NCBI RefSeq assembly: GCF_008764295.1
Contig: NZ_VTQX01000011.1
Span: 1-64,000, forward strand
DNA length: 64,000 nucleotides
Direction of reading: 5' to 3'
Source of the DNA: Bacillus methanolicus
GTDB taxonomy: Bacteria > Bacillota > Bacilli > Bacillales > Cytobacillaceae
The notes below the pieces were generated by a model, which saw only the letters and a list, made by a program, of their open reading frames with translations, did not search any database and was not told the origin of the DNA. A program made the translations under genes and the position numbers. This document shows, piece by piece, positions 25,962 to 35,223 of the stretch (positions within the stretch are counted from its first letter, which is position 1; every line of letters begins with the position of its first letter).

Positions 25962-26456
25962 ATGTTGTCAAAATTATTTGGTAAAAAAGAAACGAAAGTA
26001 ACAATTTATTCACCAGTTGATGGGGAAATTATCCCGTTATCAGACGTGCCTGATCCGGTGTTTTCGCAAAAAATGATGGGTGATGGTGCAGCGATTAAGC
26101 CTTTGAATGGAACAGTGGTTTCTCCAATTGAAGGAAAAATTGTGCAAGTTTTTCCGACAAAGCATGCTGTTGGACTGCAAACGAAGAACGGTGTTGAAAT
26201 TTTAATCCATATTGGACTAGAAACGGTCGGGATGAATGGGGAAGGGTTTGAAGCGCATGTTGCTACAGGGGATTCTGTAAAACCAGGCGACAAGCTAATC
26301 ACCTTTGATCCTGAATTAGTAAGGGAAAAGGCGGCAAGTGATATCATTCCGATTGTAATCACAAATACAGATCAAATGCAGTCGATTACGAAAAATGATA
26401 AACCATCTGTTCGCGCAGGACAAGATGAATTATTAGTCGTAGAAGTAAGTAAATAA
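25962..26456 (+). CDS. Glucose-type PTS enzyme IIA
   Basis: A stand-alone 164-residue EIIA-Glc domain (YpqE/Crr type). The phosphorylated His83 lies in VEILIHIGLETV and the auxiliary His68 in FPTKHAVG. It takes phosphate from HPr and passes it to EIIB domains that lack their own IIA, which fits the TreP at 39672, an EIIBC without IIA. AAAGGTGG precedes the ATG. Confidence 0.9.
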   Translation: MLSKLFGKKETKVTIYSPVDGEIIPLSDVPDPVFSQKMMGDGAAIKPLNGTVVSPIEGKIVQVFPTKHAVGLQTKNGVEILIHIGLETVGMNGEGFEAHVATGDSVKPGDKLITFDPELVREKAASDIIPIVITNTDQMQSITKNDKPSVRAGQDELLVVEVSK

Positions 26457-26468
26457 TAATTAAAAACC

Positions 26469-26514
26469 AGGACATCTCATTGTTAGCTGTATGTTTAACA
26501 ATGGGATGTCCTTT
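26469..26514 (+). terminator. Terminator after PTS IIA
   Basis: AGGACATC (26469-26476) pairs with GATGTCCT (26505-26512); the stem continues inward with CATTGTTA/TAACAATG, then TT. The T-run is short, but the stem is about 16 bp long. Confidence 0.65.
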
Positions 26515-26652
26515 ACTGTTGAAGTGTTTTTTTGCTTTAAGCGTGAGTGTTGGCAGGAACAGTAAGTTCTGTTACAATATCTGTTTGTGGCTCACCTAAT
26601 TTTTAGGGAGAGCGGGTAGGGAGAGGGCTAATTGAATAGTTAGGTATGATAG

Positions 26653-27942
26653 ATGTTTAATCGACTTTTTCAGCTGGAAAAGAATGAGACAACGATTAAG
26701 CGAGAGTTGTTAGCGGGGATAGTGAGCTTTTTTACGATCGTTTATATTATTGCGGTCAATTCACTTATTCTATCAGAAGCTGGGATTCCGCTGGAAGCAG
26801 CGATAATGGCAACGATTGTGACCTCCTTTGCAGGTTGTTTCTTAATGGGGTTTTGGGGAAATGTCCCGATTCTTCTCGTTCCTGGAATGGGCGTCAATGC
26901 TTTATTTTCTTACACAATCGTCCAATCGATGGGCATGTCATGGCAAGAAGCGCTAGCTGTCGTGTTAGTATCAGGAATGATTTTTATGATCGTGGCCTTC
27001 TCGAGGTTCTCGAAAACGTTGAGTGACTCTATACCTCAGCCATTGAAAGAAGCTATTACGATTGGGCTTGGATTTTTTCTTATGCTCATCGGACTTGAAA
27101 AAGGTGGCATTGTTGAAAAGGGGACGAACTCGATCATCGCATTAGGTAATTTGGGTGAACCGCAGGTACTTGCAACAATGTTAACGTTCCTCATTGCGAT
27201 TGTATTGTTTTTACGCAATGTTCCTGGGAACTTCTTAATTACAGTTGTTGTAGGAACCGCATCGGCATGGGCATTTGGCGGAATTCATTTTGAAGAGGGG
27301 CAATCAGAAACTTTTTCACTGTCTGATTATACCGCCGTAGTTGGAGCTTTTTCCTTTGATAATGTCCTGTCATTTGGCTTTTGGATTGCTGTTTTTTCCT
27401 TAACGATGGTGCTCGTCTTTGAAAACATCGGACTGGTGCATGGTCATGTTTCTTTCATAAACCGTTCAGATCGATTTTCACGTGCATTTCAGGCTAATTC
27501 GATATCAGTCTTTCTATCTGGTTTGTTTGGATCAAGTCCAACTGTCGCAACGGTTGAAAGTACAGCAGGGATGGCTGCAGGCGGGAGAACAGGCTTAACA
27601 ACTGTGACAACAGGTGCTTTGTTTCTTCTTTCAGCATTTTTTATTCCGGTCATTAAGCTGATCCCGAATAGTGCCGTTGCACCAATCCTAATTATTATTG
27701 GAGGATTAATGCTGCAAAACATCCGTAATCTGAATTTAGGAGATTTGAGTGAAAGCTTTCCTGCGATTTTTATTATCGCGATGATTCCTTTCACTTATAG
27801 TATTGCAGATGGAATCGCTGTTGGCTTTATTTTGTATCCGATCTTAAAGATTGCAATTGGAAAAGCAAAAGAAGTCTCCGTTACGTTATACGTCATTGCT
27901 AGCCTATTTCTTTTTAACTTTGTATTTCATATATTTGGTTAA
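26653..27942 (+). CDS. NCS2-family purine permease (PbuG/PbuO type)
   Basis: A 429-residue permease of the AzgA-like NCS2 branch: FFTIVYIIAVNSLILSEAG, the NVPILLVPGMGVNALFSY loop and GSSPTVATVESTAGMAAGGRTGLT are conserved in hypoxanthine/guanine/adenine carriers. About 13-14 helices. No purine riboswitch is evident upstream, and no clear ribosome site precedes the ATG, which is unusual; a different start is possible. Confidence 0.87.
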   Translation: MFNRLFQLEKNETTIKRELLAGIVSFFTIVYIIAVNSLILSEAGIPLEAAIMATIVTSFAGCFLMGFWGNVPILLVPGMGVNALFSYTIVQSMGMSWQEALAVVLVSGMIFMIVAFSRFSKTLSDSIPQPLKEAITIGLGFFLMLIGLEKGGIVEKGTNSIIALGNLGEPQVLATMLTFLIAIVLFLRNVPGNFLITVVVGTASAWAFGGIHFEEGQSETFSLSDYTAVVGAFSFDNVLSFGFWIAVFSLTMVLVFENIGLVHGHVSFINRSDRFSRAFQANSISVFLSGLFGSSPTVATVESTAGMAAGGRTGLTTVTTGALFLLSAFFIPVIKLIPNSAVAPILIIIGGLMLQNIRNLNLGDLSESFPAIFIIAMIPFTYSIADGIAVGFILYPILKIAIGKAKEVSVTLYVIASLFLFNFVFHIFG

Positions 27943-27966
27943 TGACTGAAAAATTCCAAAACACTA

Positions 27967-28010
27967 AAGCAAGTGAAGCTAAATACCTCGTTATTCTTCA
28001 CTTGCTTTTT
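27967..28010 (+). terminator. Terminator after purine permease
   Basis: AAGCAAGTGAAG (27967-27978) pairs with CTTCACTTGCTT (27996-28007), a 12-bp perfect stem followed by TTT. Confidence 0.8.
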
Positions 28011-28090
28011 AAGCTTCGATCATTAAAAGAGAGATCCACAGATCAACCTCAAAAACCCTTCAATGAATTCGTATATCTTGCAAATTAAAG

Positions 28091-28231
28091 ATGAATTTTC
28101 ACGCAATCCAGCCATCAATAAAAGGGGACATGTTCGCCTGTAATTCCGAGAGCATGAAAAAAATCTTTCCAGAGTTGAAGAACGCAATAGAAAATGGGAA
28201 AATAGAAGGAGACAAGGAAATGGAAGAATGA
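28091..28231 (+). CDS. Possible small protein of 46 residues
   Basis: An open frame reading MNFHAIQPSIKGDMFACNSE then SMKKIFPELKNAIENGKIEG and ending at TGA 28229-28231. The composition looks coding (amphipathic, charged), but there is no convincing ribosome binding site and I know no family. It lies in a 550-bp gap (28011-28558) between two genes and may be a remnant. The rest of that gap shows nothing I can support. Confidence 0.3.
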   Translation: MNFHAIQPSIKGDMFACNSESMKKIFPELKNAIENGKIEGDKEMEE

Positions 28232-28558
28232 TGGGCAATTTTTCAACTAAAGGAAATTGATGCTCCTTGTGTTGAGGAAATAGGCAGTCAGTACTTCAAT
28301 AGGTCAATAAGCAATAAACAATCATTGCTTGTGGAGAATATACCATGAAAAATATACAAAATTGTATTTCTTTTCACAATAATCAATATATTGAATTTGT
28401 TAAGGAATACTTTAGTTAAAGTAAAACTTTTTATAGTAATATAATTAGAGTAAGTAAGGATTCTTAAAATTTACATTCGTCTGTACACAGATTAGGATGA
28501 GGATAAGGGAAGAAAAACTTAACCTGCTTAGTAAGGGAATTGGGAGGAAGATTGACGA

Positions 28559-29638
28559 TTGTCAAAACAAAGTCTTATTAAACGAATTTTAATGACAGTA
28601 TTTATATTGATAGTAGGAGTTTTTATTTATATTTATTTTTCTGCATTTTTACCTGTGTTATTAGCTCTTTTAACAGCCATTGTTTTTGAGCCTTTTGTTA
28701 AATGGCTTCAGCAAAAGTTAAAGGCAGAAAAAAGATTGCTACCGGTTATAATTGTTTTTTCAACTTTTATTATCATATGTGGTGCTAGCTTGTACATTAT
28801 CTTAACTAAGGTTGCAAGCTCCATATATGAGTGGTCCATTAATATACCCGAATATGCAGTAGAAATACAACAATTTACTAATAATCTAATTGTTCGATTT
28901 AATCAGTTTGTTGAAGAAATTCCACAAGGTCACCTGATTATTATTGAGTTAGAAAAACAGTCAGATGCCCTCATTAATACCGTAACGCAAATTACTACAC
29001 AATTAATTAATTCTCTTGGTATATGGCTACAGTCTATCCCTAATATGTTATTTGTGACACTTGTTTATTTGATTACTTTTTTCTTAATCAGTTTAGATCT
29101 ACCGAAATTAGTCACCATATTTTACAACTTATTTAAAACAGAGACATCGGACAAATTGCGTTTTGTTTCTCAGCAGATGAACAAAGTCTTTTTAGGGTAT
29201 TGGAAAGCACAATTTGTTCTTAGTATTGGGGTTTTCCTTATTACCTATATTAGTCTTCTATTTATTTCACCGCGGGCTGCCCTGATTATGTCAATTATAA
29301 TTTGGGTGGTTGATATTATTCCACTTTACGTTGGTCCTGCACTTATCCTTGTTCCATGGGGGATCTTGGCTGCCATAATTGGAGATATGAATACAGGTAT
29401 TCAACTTATTGTTCTTGCTGTTATCCTTCTTATCCTAAGGCGTGCCATTGAACCGAAAGTGCTGGGTGATTCAATAGGTCTTAATGCATTGCCAACGGTA
29501 CTAACAATGTACTTCGGTTTTGTGTTTTTTGGTGTCATGGGATTGATATTGGGCCCTTTTGTTTACATTGCCATCCGTTCAGCAAAGGATTCAGGATTGT
29601 TTGATTTTGCATTAAAGAAAACACAGGAAAAAACTTGA
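28559..29638 (+). CDS. AI-2E family transporter (YtvI-like)
   Basis: A 359-residue membrane protein with about seven to eight helices; the C-terminal ILLILRRAIEPKVLGDSIGLNALPTVLTMYFG and GLILGPFVYI segments are diagnostic of the AI-2E (TqsA/PerM/YtvI) family. Members export small solutes or sodium; the substrate is not clear. TTG start, with GGGAGGAAG 8 nt upstream. Confidence 0.85.
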   Translation: MSKQSLIKRILMTVFILIVGVFIYIYFSAFLPVLLALLTAIVFEPFVKWLQQKLKAEKRLLPVIIVFSTFIIICGASLYIILTKVASSIYEWSINIPEYAVEIQQFTNNLIVRFNQFVEEIPQGHLIIIELEKQSDALINTVTQITTQLINSLGIWLQSIPNMLFVTLVYLITFFLISLDLPKLVTIFYNLFKTETSDKLRFVSQQMNKVFLGYWKAQFVLSIGVFLITYISLLFISPRAALIMSIIIWVVDIIPLYVGPALILVPWGILAAIIGDMNTGIQLIVLAVILLILRRAIEPKVLGDSIGLNALPTVLTMYFGFVFFGVMGLILGPFVYIAIRSAKDSGLFDFALKKTQEKT

Positions 29639-29665
29639 GGTATGTATGGGCAAACTTTATAACAA

Positions 29666-29697
29666 AAAAGGGGCATTCGTAAAGAATCGCCCCTTTT
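29666..29697. terminator. Bidirectional terminator
   Basis: AAAAGGGGC (29666-29674) and GCCCCTTTT (29689-29697) form a stem with symmetrical A and T flanks between convergent genes. Confidence 0.8.
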
Positions 29698-29716
29698 AAC
29701 GTTGGGATTATATGAT

Positions 29717-30433
29717 TTACGGATTTGTCGACCATAAGCCTGCTGTTTTGATGAATACTCTTGGGTTTAGTTTTAAACCTGCGACAAGGAGATCAGCTAA
29801 ATCCTCCGGTTGCATCACATTTTCAGTGTTTCCAGAAATGAGATTTGTTTCAATTGCTAAATCAGTGGCCACGGTGCTCGGTGTTAATGCTGTGACGCGG
29901 ATATTATGCTTTCTCACTTCCATCATTAGCGATTCGCTTAATCCTAAAACAGCAAATTTAGAGGCGCTGTAGGCACTTGTTACAGGAGCACCTTTTTGAC
30001 CAGCCGTAGAAGAAATATTGACGATATCACCGGATTTTCTTTCGATCATCTCTGGTAAAACGGCTCTTGTTACATTGTAGACACCCATTACATTTACGCG
30101 GATAATGTTCTCCCATTCTTCTGGTGTCAAGTCTAGGAAGCCTCCGAATTTAGCTGTTCCAGCATTGTTAATGAGGATATCAATGGGACCAAGATCTGAT
30201 TTGATATGTTCAACTGCATGGCTAACCGCTTCAAGGTCTGCAACATCTGCTGTTGCTGCGGAAATATTGATATCATAGGTTTCAAGCTCGGCAGCAACCT
30301 TCTCAAGATTGGACATTGTCAAGCCTATTAATCCTAAGTTAACACCTTCTTTTGCTAATGCTACGGCGACTGCATGTCCAATACCTCTGCCTGCACCGGT
30401 AATGATAGCTGTTTTTCCTTTTAGTGAGATCAT
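29717..30433 (-). CDS. SDR family 3-ketoacyl-ACP reductase-like oxidoreductase
   Basis: A 238-residue short-chain dehydrogenase: cofactor motif [21 protein letters not shown], catalytic Ser in [10 protein letters not shown] and Tyr-Lys in [12 protein letters not shown]. It ends in the WSTNP tail shared with a FabG-like group in Bacillus. NADP(H)-dependent reduction of a keto group is expected; the substrate is unknown. ATG 30433 has AAGGGATG upstream. Confidence 0.88.
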   Translation of the reverse strand: MISLKGKTAIITGAGRGIGHAVAVALAKEGVNLGLIGLTMSNLEKVAAELETYDINISAATADVADLEAVSHAVEHIKSDLGPIDILINNAGTAKFGGFLDLTPEEWENIIRVNVMGVYNVTRAVLPEMIERKSGDIVNISSTAGQKGAPVTSAYSASKFAVLGLSESLMMEVRKHNIRVTALTPSTVATDLAIETNLISGNTENVMQPEDLADLLVAGLKLNPRVFIKTAGLWSTNP

Positions 30434-30562
30434 ATCATCATCCCTTATCAAAGATTTTTAAAACATTACATTTGTAATTAAAAACGAAGGAGGATGAAAA
30501 TGCAAAATTTTTACCTCAGCGTCGTGATAAGTTTTTTAATTCGCTCTATATATTGAAAAAAC

Positions 30563-30591
30563 TTGATCTTTACAGATCGGTGTATTATTAT
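30563..30591 (+). promoter_or_regulatory. Promoter of yciC
   Basis: TTGATC (30563-30568), 17-bp spacer, TATTAT (30586-30591). The first Zur box begins 3 bp after the -10, so Zur bound there would cover the start point. Confidence 0.6.
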
Positions 30592-30593
30592 TT

Positions 30594-30614
30594 AAATCGT
30601 AATCTTTACGATTT
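30594..30614. promoter_or_regulatory. Zur box 1
   Basis: A 21-bp near-perfect palindrome with core TCGTAATCTTTACGA. It matches the Bacillus Zur consensus TCGTAATNATTACGA at all but one position. It overlaps the expected transcription start of yciC and would give zinc-dependent repression. Confidence 0.85.
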
Positions 30615-30706
30615 AAATACGATTGCTATCTGGCTTTGTCCCTCATTTTATGAAAACTTATGTTCACGATTTAGTAAGTAAAAAGGAGGAGCTATCATTA
30701 TATTTT

Positions 30707-30727
30707 AAATCGTAATAATTACGAATT
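30707..30727. promoter_or_regulatory. Zur box 2
   Basis: Core TCGTAATAATTACGA is an exact match to the Zur consensus. It lies 113 bp (centre to centre) after box 1, just before the yciC ribosome binding site. B. subtilis yciC also carries two separated Zur boxes. Confidence 0.9.
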
Positions 30728-30750
30728 AACTAAAGGAGTGCTAATAAAGT

Positions 30751-31935
30751 ATGGGAAAAATACCAGTAACAGTATTAAGCGGATACTTAGGATCTGGAAA
30801 AACAACGTTGCTAAATCATATTTTGGCTAATCGAGATAATAAAAAAATTGCCGTTATCGTCAATGATATGAGTGAAGTAAATATAGATGCCTCGATGATC
30901 AAGCAAGGAGGATTTTCTAGAACCGATGAAAAGTTAGTGGAGCTTCAAAATGGTTGTATTTGCTGTACATTAAGGGAAGATTTGATCATTGAAGTGGAAA
31001 AACTTGTGAAGCAAGGTGATATTAACTACATTGTAATCGAGTCTTCTGGAATTTCAGAGCCAATTCCTGTTGCTCAAACCTTTACTTATATTGATGAGAA
31101 CTTAGGGATCAATTTAAGTGAATTATGTAAGTTGGATACAATGGTAACGGTTGTCGACGCGAATCGTTTTTGGCATGATTTTGCTTCAGGGGAAACTTTG
31201 CTTGAGCGAAATCAAGCCAACGATGAACTGGACACGCGCGAAGTCGTTGATTTATTAATCGATCAAATTGAATTTGCTAATGTGCTTCTTTTAAATAAAA
31301 TTGATTTAGTCGATAAAGAGGATGTTCAAGAATTGAAAGCTGTCCTTCAAAAATTAAATCCAGGCGCAAAAATAGTGGAAAGTATTCAAGCACAGGTGCC
31401 TTTACATGAAATTTTAGATACTAATCTATTTGATTTTGAGGAAGCAAGTCAAGGAGCAGGCTGGATAAAAGAATTGAATGAGGAACATGTTCCAGAGACA
31501 GAAGAGTATGGAATTTCTTCCTTCGTTTATCGCAGAAAAAGACCTTTTCATCCGGAAAGATGGATGAAATGGCTCGAACAGTGGCCAGAGGATATTGTAC
31601 GGGCAAAGGGCTTTTTCTGGCTAGCCACTCGCAATCATATAACAGGCTTACTTTCACAAGCAGGTCCTTCTATTATGATTCAGGGAGCAGGTGAATGGAT
31701 TGCGGCTTATTCTGAATCGGAAAGAGAACAAATGCTCAAGGAGGAGCCTGAGCTATTGGAAAGATGGGATGAAAAATTTGGAGATCGGATCATCGAACTC
31801 GTCATGATCGGGATCGATATGAACCAAAGAGAAATTGAATCGACATTAGATGATTGCTTGTTAACTGACGAAGAAATGAACATGAATTGGAGCGATTTGG
31901 ACGATCCACTTCCAGCATTCACAATCGCTAACTAA
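30751..31935 (+). CDS. yciC: Zur-regulated COG0523 GTPase, zinc metallochaperone (ZagA/YciC)
   Basis: A 394-residue CobW/COG0523 GTPase: P-loop GYLGSGKTT (11-19), the metal-binding CxCC motif with Cys69, Cys71 and Cys72 ([11 protein letters not shown]), GTPase specificity motif NKID, and a C-terminal CobW domain. In B. subtilis this protein delivers zinc to essential enzymes under zinc starvation. Two Zur boxes upstream and a zinc-free L33 gene right after it support the assignment. AAAGGAG precedes the ATG. Confidence 0.93.
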   Translation: MGKIPVTVLSGYLGSGKTTLLNHILANRDNKKIAVIVNDMSEVNIDASMIKQGGFSRTDEKLVELQNGCICCTLREDLIIEVEKLVKQGDINYIVIESSGISEPIPVAQTFTYIDENLGINLSELCKLDTMVTVVDANRFWHDFASGETLLERNQANDELDTREVVDLLIDQIEFANVLLLNKIDLVDKEDVQELKAVLQKLNPGAKIVESIQAQVPLHEILDTNLFDFEEASQGAGWIKELNEEHVPETEEYGISSFVYRRKRPFHPERWMKWLEQWPEDIVRAKGFFWLATRNHITGLLSQAGPSIMIQGAGEWIAAYSESEREQMLKEEPELLERWDEKFGDRIIELVMIGIDMNQREIESTLDDCLLTDEEMNMNWSDLDDPLPAFTIAN

Positions 31936-31951
31936 TAAAGGAGGAAGAAAA

Positions 31952-32101
31952 ATGAGAGTCAAAATTACTTTAGCATGCACAGAAACAGGAGATCGCAATT
32001 ACATTACCACGAAGAACAAAAGAAATAACCCTGATCGGATTGAACTCATGAAATATTCGCCAAGATTAAAAAAACATACTTTGCATCGAGAAACGAAATA
32101 A
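31952..32101 (+). CDS. rpmG: Ribosomal protein L33, zinc-independent paralogue
   Basis: A 49-residue L33 with AGGAGG a few nt before the ATG. The two zinc-binding pairs are lost: canonical ACTECG reads ACTETG, and canonical YCPR reads YSPR, so only one of four cysteines remains. Such C-minus paralogues replace zinc L33 under zinc limitation. It follows yciC by 16 nt and should share its Zur control. Confidence 0.93.
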   Translation: MRVKITLACTETGDRNYITTKNKRNNPDRIELMKYSPRLKKHTLHRETK

Positions 32102-32162
32102 GAGCATAATCACGAGATTTAGGAAACGTATCAAAGACTGATCTAGTTTCCCTATAGAGATG

Positions 32163-32204
32163 AAAAGGCATAGCGTAGTGGGCTTAAGAGGCTATGCCTT
32201 TTCC
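32163..32204 (+). terminator. Terminator of the yciC-rpmG unit
   Basis: AAAAGGCATAGC (32163-32174) pairs with GCTATGCCTTTT (32191-32202), a perfect 12-bp stem ending in T-rich sequence. Confidence 0.85.
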
Positions 32205-32295
32205 ATTTGCTCTTTGGGCAGCGTATTCATGATGATTCGAAAAGGTAGAATATTTCAAGATGGTTTTTAACAATCTATCTGGTCATTCTACTAAT

Positions 32296-32751
32296 TTAAT
32301 TAACGAAGCTATTTAAAAATTTACTTGCATCACTATTAAATTTCCACGTTATACCGAATTTATCCACTAACAAACCAAAACTTGCTGACCACGGTGTTGA
32401 AGATAACGGCATGAGCACTGTACCATCTATGGAGAGATTTTCGAAATAGTGTTGATTCATTTCAGGTTCAGCATCAATAATACTAATTAAAACGTTATTT
32501 CCTTTTTGCACCTCACCGGTCACGGCTTGCATAGAAGGCAGTACATCAGAGAGCATTAAGATATTCCCTGAAAACTCAATTCGAGCTTCCATAATCATGT
32601 TTTGTTCTTCTTCTGATAATGGAAAGTTTGGATCTTGACCAAAAGCACCAAATCTCACTTTTTTGCTGCTTGTTACTTGTAGTGCCTGTTCGTAAAAGGT
32701 TAGAGCCTCTGCTGCCTTCCCATCAAATTGTAGATACGCTATAGTGTTCAT
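32296..32751 (-). CDS. PhnB/YjdN-type VOC-superfamily protein
   Basis: A 151-residue VOC (glyoxalase-fold) protein with the PhnB-type N-terminus IAYLQFDGKAAEALTFYEQAL and C-terminal PWSASFGLLVDKFGITWKFN. Members lack an assigned reaction, though the fold binds a metal in related enzymes. It is divergent from a WYL regulator across an operator-like dyad. The pair probably forms one unit. Confidence 0.82.
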   Translation of the reverse strand: MNTIAYLQFDGKAAEALTFYEQALQVTSSKKVRFGAFGQDPNFPLSEEEQNMIMEARIEFSGNILMLSDVLPSMQAVTGEVQKGNNVLISIIDAEPEMNQHYFENLSIDGTVLMPLSSTPWSASFGLLVDKFGITWKFNSDASKFLNSFVN

Positions 32752-32795
32752 CGTGTATTTCCTCCTTTCATGATTGAAGTATAATAGGAGATAGG

Positions 32796-32811
32796 CGACA
32801 TATGTATGTCG
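32796..32811. promoter_or_regulatory. Dyad between PhnB-like and WYL-regulator genes
   Basis: CGACATA and TATGTCG arms separated by TG (32796-32811), about 11 bp after a possible rightward -10 TATAAT (32780-32785). It overlaps the start of transcription of the regulator gene, which suggests autoregulation. Confidence 0.5.
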
Positions 32812-32827
32812 TATATGGGAGGATAAT

Positions 32828-33733
32828 ATGAAAAAAATTGAGAGACTTATCTCGATCGTGATGATCTTGTTACAGAAGGAAGTGGTTTCGGCATCAGAGT
32901 TCAGTCATCTTTTTAATGTGTCGAAGCGAACGATTCAGCGTGATATGGAGGCATTAAGTTATGCCAACATCCCCATTTATGCCGAATATGGTACTGGAGG
33001 GGGATATGCGCTTATGGAAGAATATAAGTTCGATAAACGATTATTAAACCACAAAGATATTGAAAATATACTCGTAGCTTTAGGTGGGTTTGAGCAGTTA
33101 ATCACGAATAATGAAATTCAAGCAACGATTCAAAAAATCGCAGGAATGACTAACGTCAAAATCTCTCCAAAACTTGATTTAACTTTTTACGAGTGGCCAG
33201 GGCGAAAGGAAATCAAAGAAGAACTTGCTTTTATTACTCAAGCGATTGAGAAACATTGGTTATTAAAATTTGATTATGTGGATCAAAATGGAAACACAAC
33301 AAGTAGAGCTGTAGAACCGTATAAAATTCATTTAAGCGAGATGCATTGGTACTTATTTGCTTATAGTTTAGAACGTGAAGACTATCGAACATTTAAATTG
33401 ACGAGGATTTTAAATCTCAAAAAAGATGGCGTTTTCGTCCCAAGATCAACTGCAAAGGCAAAAGAAGAAAAGGACAGTAAGCGGCAAAGCTTGGTGAGTG
33501 TACAACTGTTGCTCGATGTTGCTGTAAGAGAGCAATTCATCGAGAGATATGGAAAAAATACAGTTACAAAAGTGGATAAGAGAAGCTATATAACGACCAT
33601 TGAACTGCCTGACAGTCCATATGCCTACCAGTTTTTAGCTGGATTTGGAAATAAAATTAAAATATTGCAGCCAAAAAGTTTTATCGCAAAATATTTAAGT
33701 TTTTTGGAAGAAACAGTGAAGCTGTACAAATAA
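32828..33733 (+). CDS. YafY-family WYL-domain transcriptional regulator
   Basis: N-terminal DeoR-like HTH (ASEFSHLFNVSKRTIQRDMEALSYANIPI) followed by a WYL domain (about 145-215, with MHWYLFAYSLEREDYRTFKLTRI) and a WCX-like C-terminus. WYL domains sense ligands such as nucleic-acid or nucleotide species. GGGAGGATAAT precedes the ATG. It probably controls the divergent PhnB-like gene. Confidence 0.85.
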   Translation: MKKIERLISIVMILLQKEVVSASEFSHLFNVSKRTIQRDMEALSYANIPIYAEYGTGGGYALMEEYKFDKRLLNHKDIENILVALGGFEQLITNNEIQATIQKIAGMTNVKISPKLDLTFYEWPGRKEIKEELAFITQAIEKHWLLKFDYVDQNGNTTSRAVEPYKIHLSEMHWYLFAYSLEREDYRTFKLTRILNLKKDGVFVPRSTAKAKEEKDSKRQSLVSVQLLLDVAVREQFIERYGKNTVTKVDKRSYITTIELPDSPYAYQFLAGFGNKIKILQPKSFIAKYLSFLEETVKLYK

Positions 33734-33739
33734 AAAGGA

Positions 33740-34204
33740 TCAGGAATGGCTATTTTCTTTTTCCATTTCTCGTGGCTGTTCTAATTGTCCAATCGAAAGG
33801 GCCTGATATTTTTGTAAGAGTTCAATTATTTTTCTCGTTTGCTCTGTTTCACATTGTAGAATAATGGTCGCCTCATCCATTCTATCTGCTTGTTTCTTTC
33901 TATTTTTTCTATTTTTAACGAGAGAATAAGCAAGTAATCCGAATGCAAAGCCAATGACGGTTCCGAAGAGTCCCCAGAGAATGGGGCCTAGAGTTAAGAC
34001 AAATCCGCTGGAAGCTCCAATTACAGCGCCTGCAGTCCCAAATGAAATCCCTACTTCAAAAGCGTGGGGACTATTTAGATCATTTTTGTTTTCACCTGAG
34101 TCCATAAACACAATCAGTATACGTTTTCTTGATATGATTTTTTCCAGTTCAGCAAGTGCTTGCTCTAACTCAATTGATTGTTTAAATAGACCGATGATCA
34201 ACAT
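33740..34204 (-). CDS. Membrane protein with glycine-rich hairpin
   Basis: About 154 residues: an N-terminal soluble segment of roughly 50 residues, then two glycine-rich hydrophobic stretches (GISFGTAGAVIGASSGFVLTLG and LWGLFGTVIGFAFGLLAYSLV), then a basic and glutamine-rich tail. This resembles general-stress YflT-like proteins with a DUF1269-like hairpin, but I cannot name it. ATG 34204 or GTG 34216 may be the start; AGGTAGG lies upstream. Confidence 0.55.
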   Translation of the reverse strand: MLIIGLFKQSIELEQALAELEKIISRKRILIVFMDSGENKNDLNSPHAFEVGISFGTAGAVIGASSGFVLTLGPILWGLFGTVIGFAFGLLAYSLVKNRKNRKKQADRMDEATIILQCETEQTRKIIELLQKYQALSIGQLEQPREMEKENSHS

Positions 34205-34224
34205 GAAAATAAGCACCTACCTGA

Positions 34225-34983
34225 TTACGTAAATAGTCGCAGTCTAGCCTGTTGGTATTTATTTGCTAAAAAATAGCGCTGCTCTATTTGAAAAAGCTTG
34301 TTGTGTTCAATGCTTGTTCGATATGAGAAGTAAATAGAGCCGAATAACACGGATGGCATAAAGAGAAGCCAATGGGGATGAAGTATAGCAATCGATTCTT
34401 CAATATGACCCTGTAAGAGCAAACAAAGGGAATGATGCAAGTTAGAAAGCGATGCATAAATCCACCACCAAAACATGGCATAGAAGGCTAGTCCAAAACG
34501 ATGATTGTATAACTGGCCTAACCCAGGCAAGAAGAAAGAGTATAAAGCGCCAATGATTGGATTTTTCTTTTCGATGTATTGAATTTCTACTGGGGAAATA
34601 TGCAATGTACGATTGCCTTTGTATTCCAAAACAGCAAGATGATGGAGCTTATTTTGATATATTGCTGAACGATAGCTATCCGCGATTGCTATTAAATAAA
34701 TGGTCAAGTACCCAAAGGCCCATTTAGGTTCGATTACTACTTTGGCAAGTTCAAATTGACCACAGAAGGAATAGACCATGGCTTCATTAATATGGGCCAA
34801 TGTATTAAGGATCACCTCGGCTAAAGTTAAAAAGGTGCCTCTTAAATATTGGCAAAGCAAGTAATGGCCAAAACCTGGAAATACAGCAGACCACCAGGCA
34901 ACCATATACGGATTTTGCTGTTTTAATTGAGATACTCCAAACATAGTAACTTTTGCAAGAGAATGTCGATTCTGAGCTGCCAT
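34225..34983 (-). CDS. Membrane protein with two TM2-like repeats
   Basis: A 252-residue membrane protein with an internal duplication: SAVFPGFGHYLLCQYLRGTFLTL (near 35) and SFFLPGLGQLYNHRFGLAFYAMF (near 155) are both PGxGxxY...G motifs of the TM2/DUF5683 kind. About six helices. It lies 20 nt upstream of the preceding membrane gene on the same strand. Function unknown. Confidence 0.65.
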   Translation of the reverse strand: MAAQNRHSLAKVTMFGVSQLKQQNPYMVAWWSAVFPGFGHYLLCQYLRGTFLTLAEVILNTLAHINEAMVYSFCGQFELAKVVIEPKWAFGYLTIYLIAIADSYRSAIYQNKLHHLAVLEYKGNRTLHISPVEIQYIEKKNPIIGALYSFFLPGLGQLYNHRFGLAFYAMFWWWIYASLSNLHHSLCLLLQGHIEESIAILHPHWLLFMPSVLFGSIYFSYRTSIEHNKLFQIEQRYFLANKYQQARLRLFT

Positions 34984-35181
34984 ATATAAAACCTTCTCTA
35001 TCCAGTTTTAACCATAGTATGGGATAAACTGTAAAATTTCATGCGTATTAGATTGTTTTCCTTTTTAATGGGTAGTGAAGCATTGGCTTAATAAGGATGA
35101 TTAGTAGACTAAGTAGTGCCTTTGTGCTTCATACCTTTGTTATCTTCTTCCTTTCGTTGAGTTTTGGGACAGAAAAATGAA

Positions 35182-35223
35182 AAAGATGTAGGGAAACAAC
35201 TGTTTTTGCATCCCTACATCTTT
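35182..35223. terminator. Terminator overlapping the end of the ModE-like gene
   Basis: AAAGATGTAGGGA (35182-35194) and TCCCTACATCTTT (35211-35223) form a perfect 13-bp stem. The TAG stop of the ModE-like gene lies inside this stem, so termination and the stop codon coincide. Confidence 0.8.

Noticed and set aside
26513..26652. Purine riboswitch upstream of the NCS2 permease
   Set aside because: I could not find the conserved core or pairing elements of the purine riboswitch.
30500..30556. An 18-codon frame (MQNFYLSVVISFLIRSIY) with a strong AAGGAGG site upstream of the yciC promoter
   Set aside because: It has no family match, and it lies upstream of the mapped-looking yciC promoter, so it is not a leader peptide of that gene.
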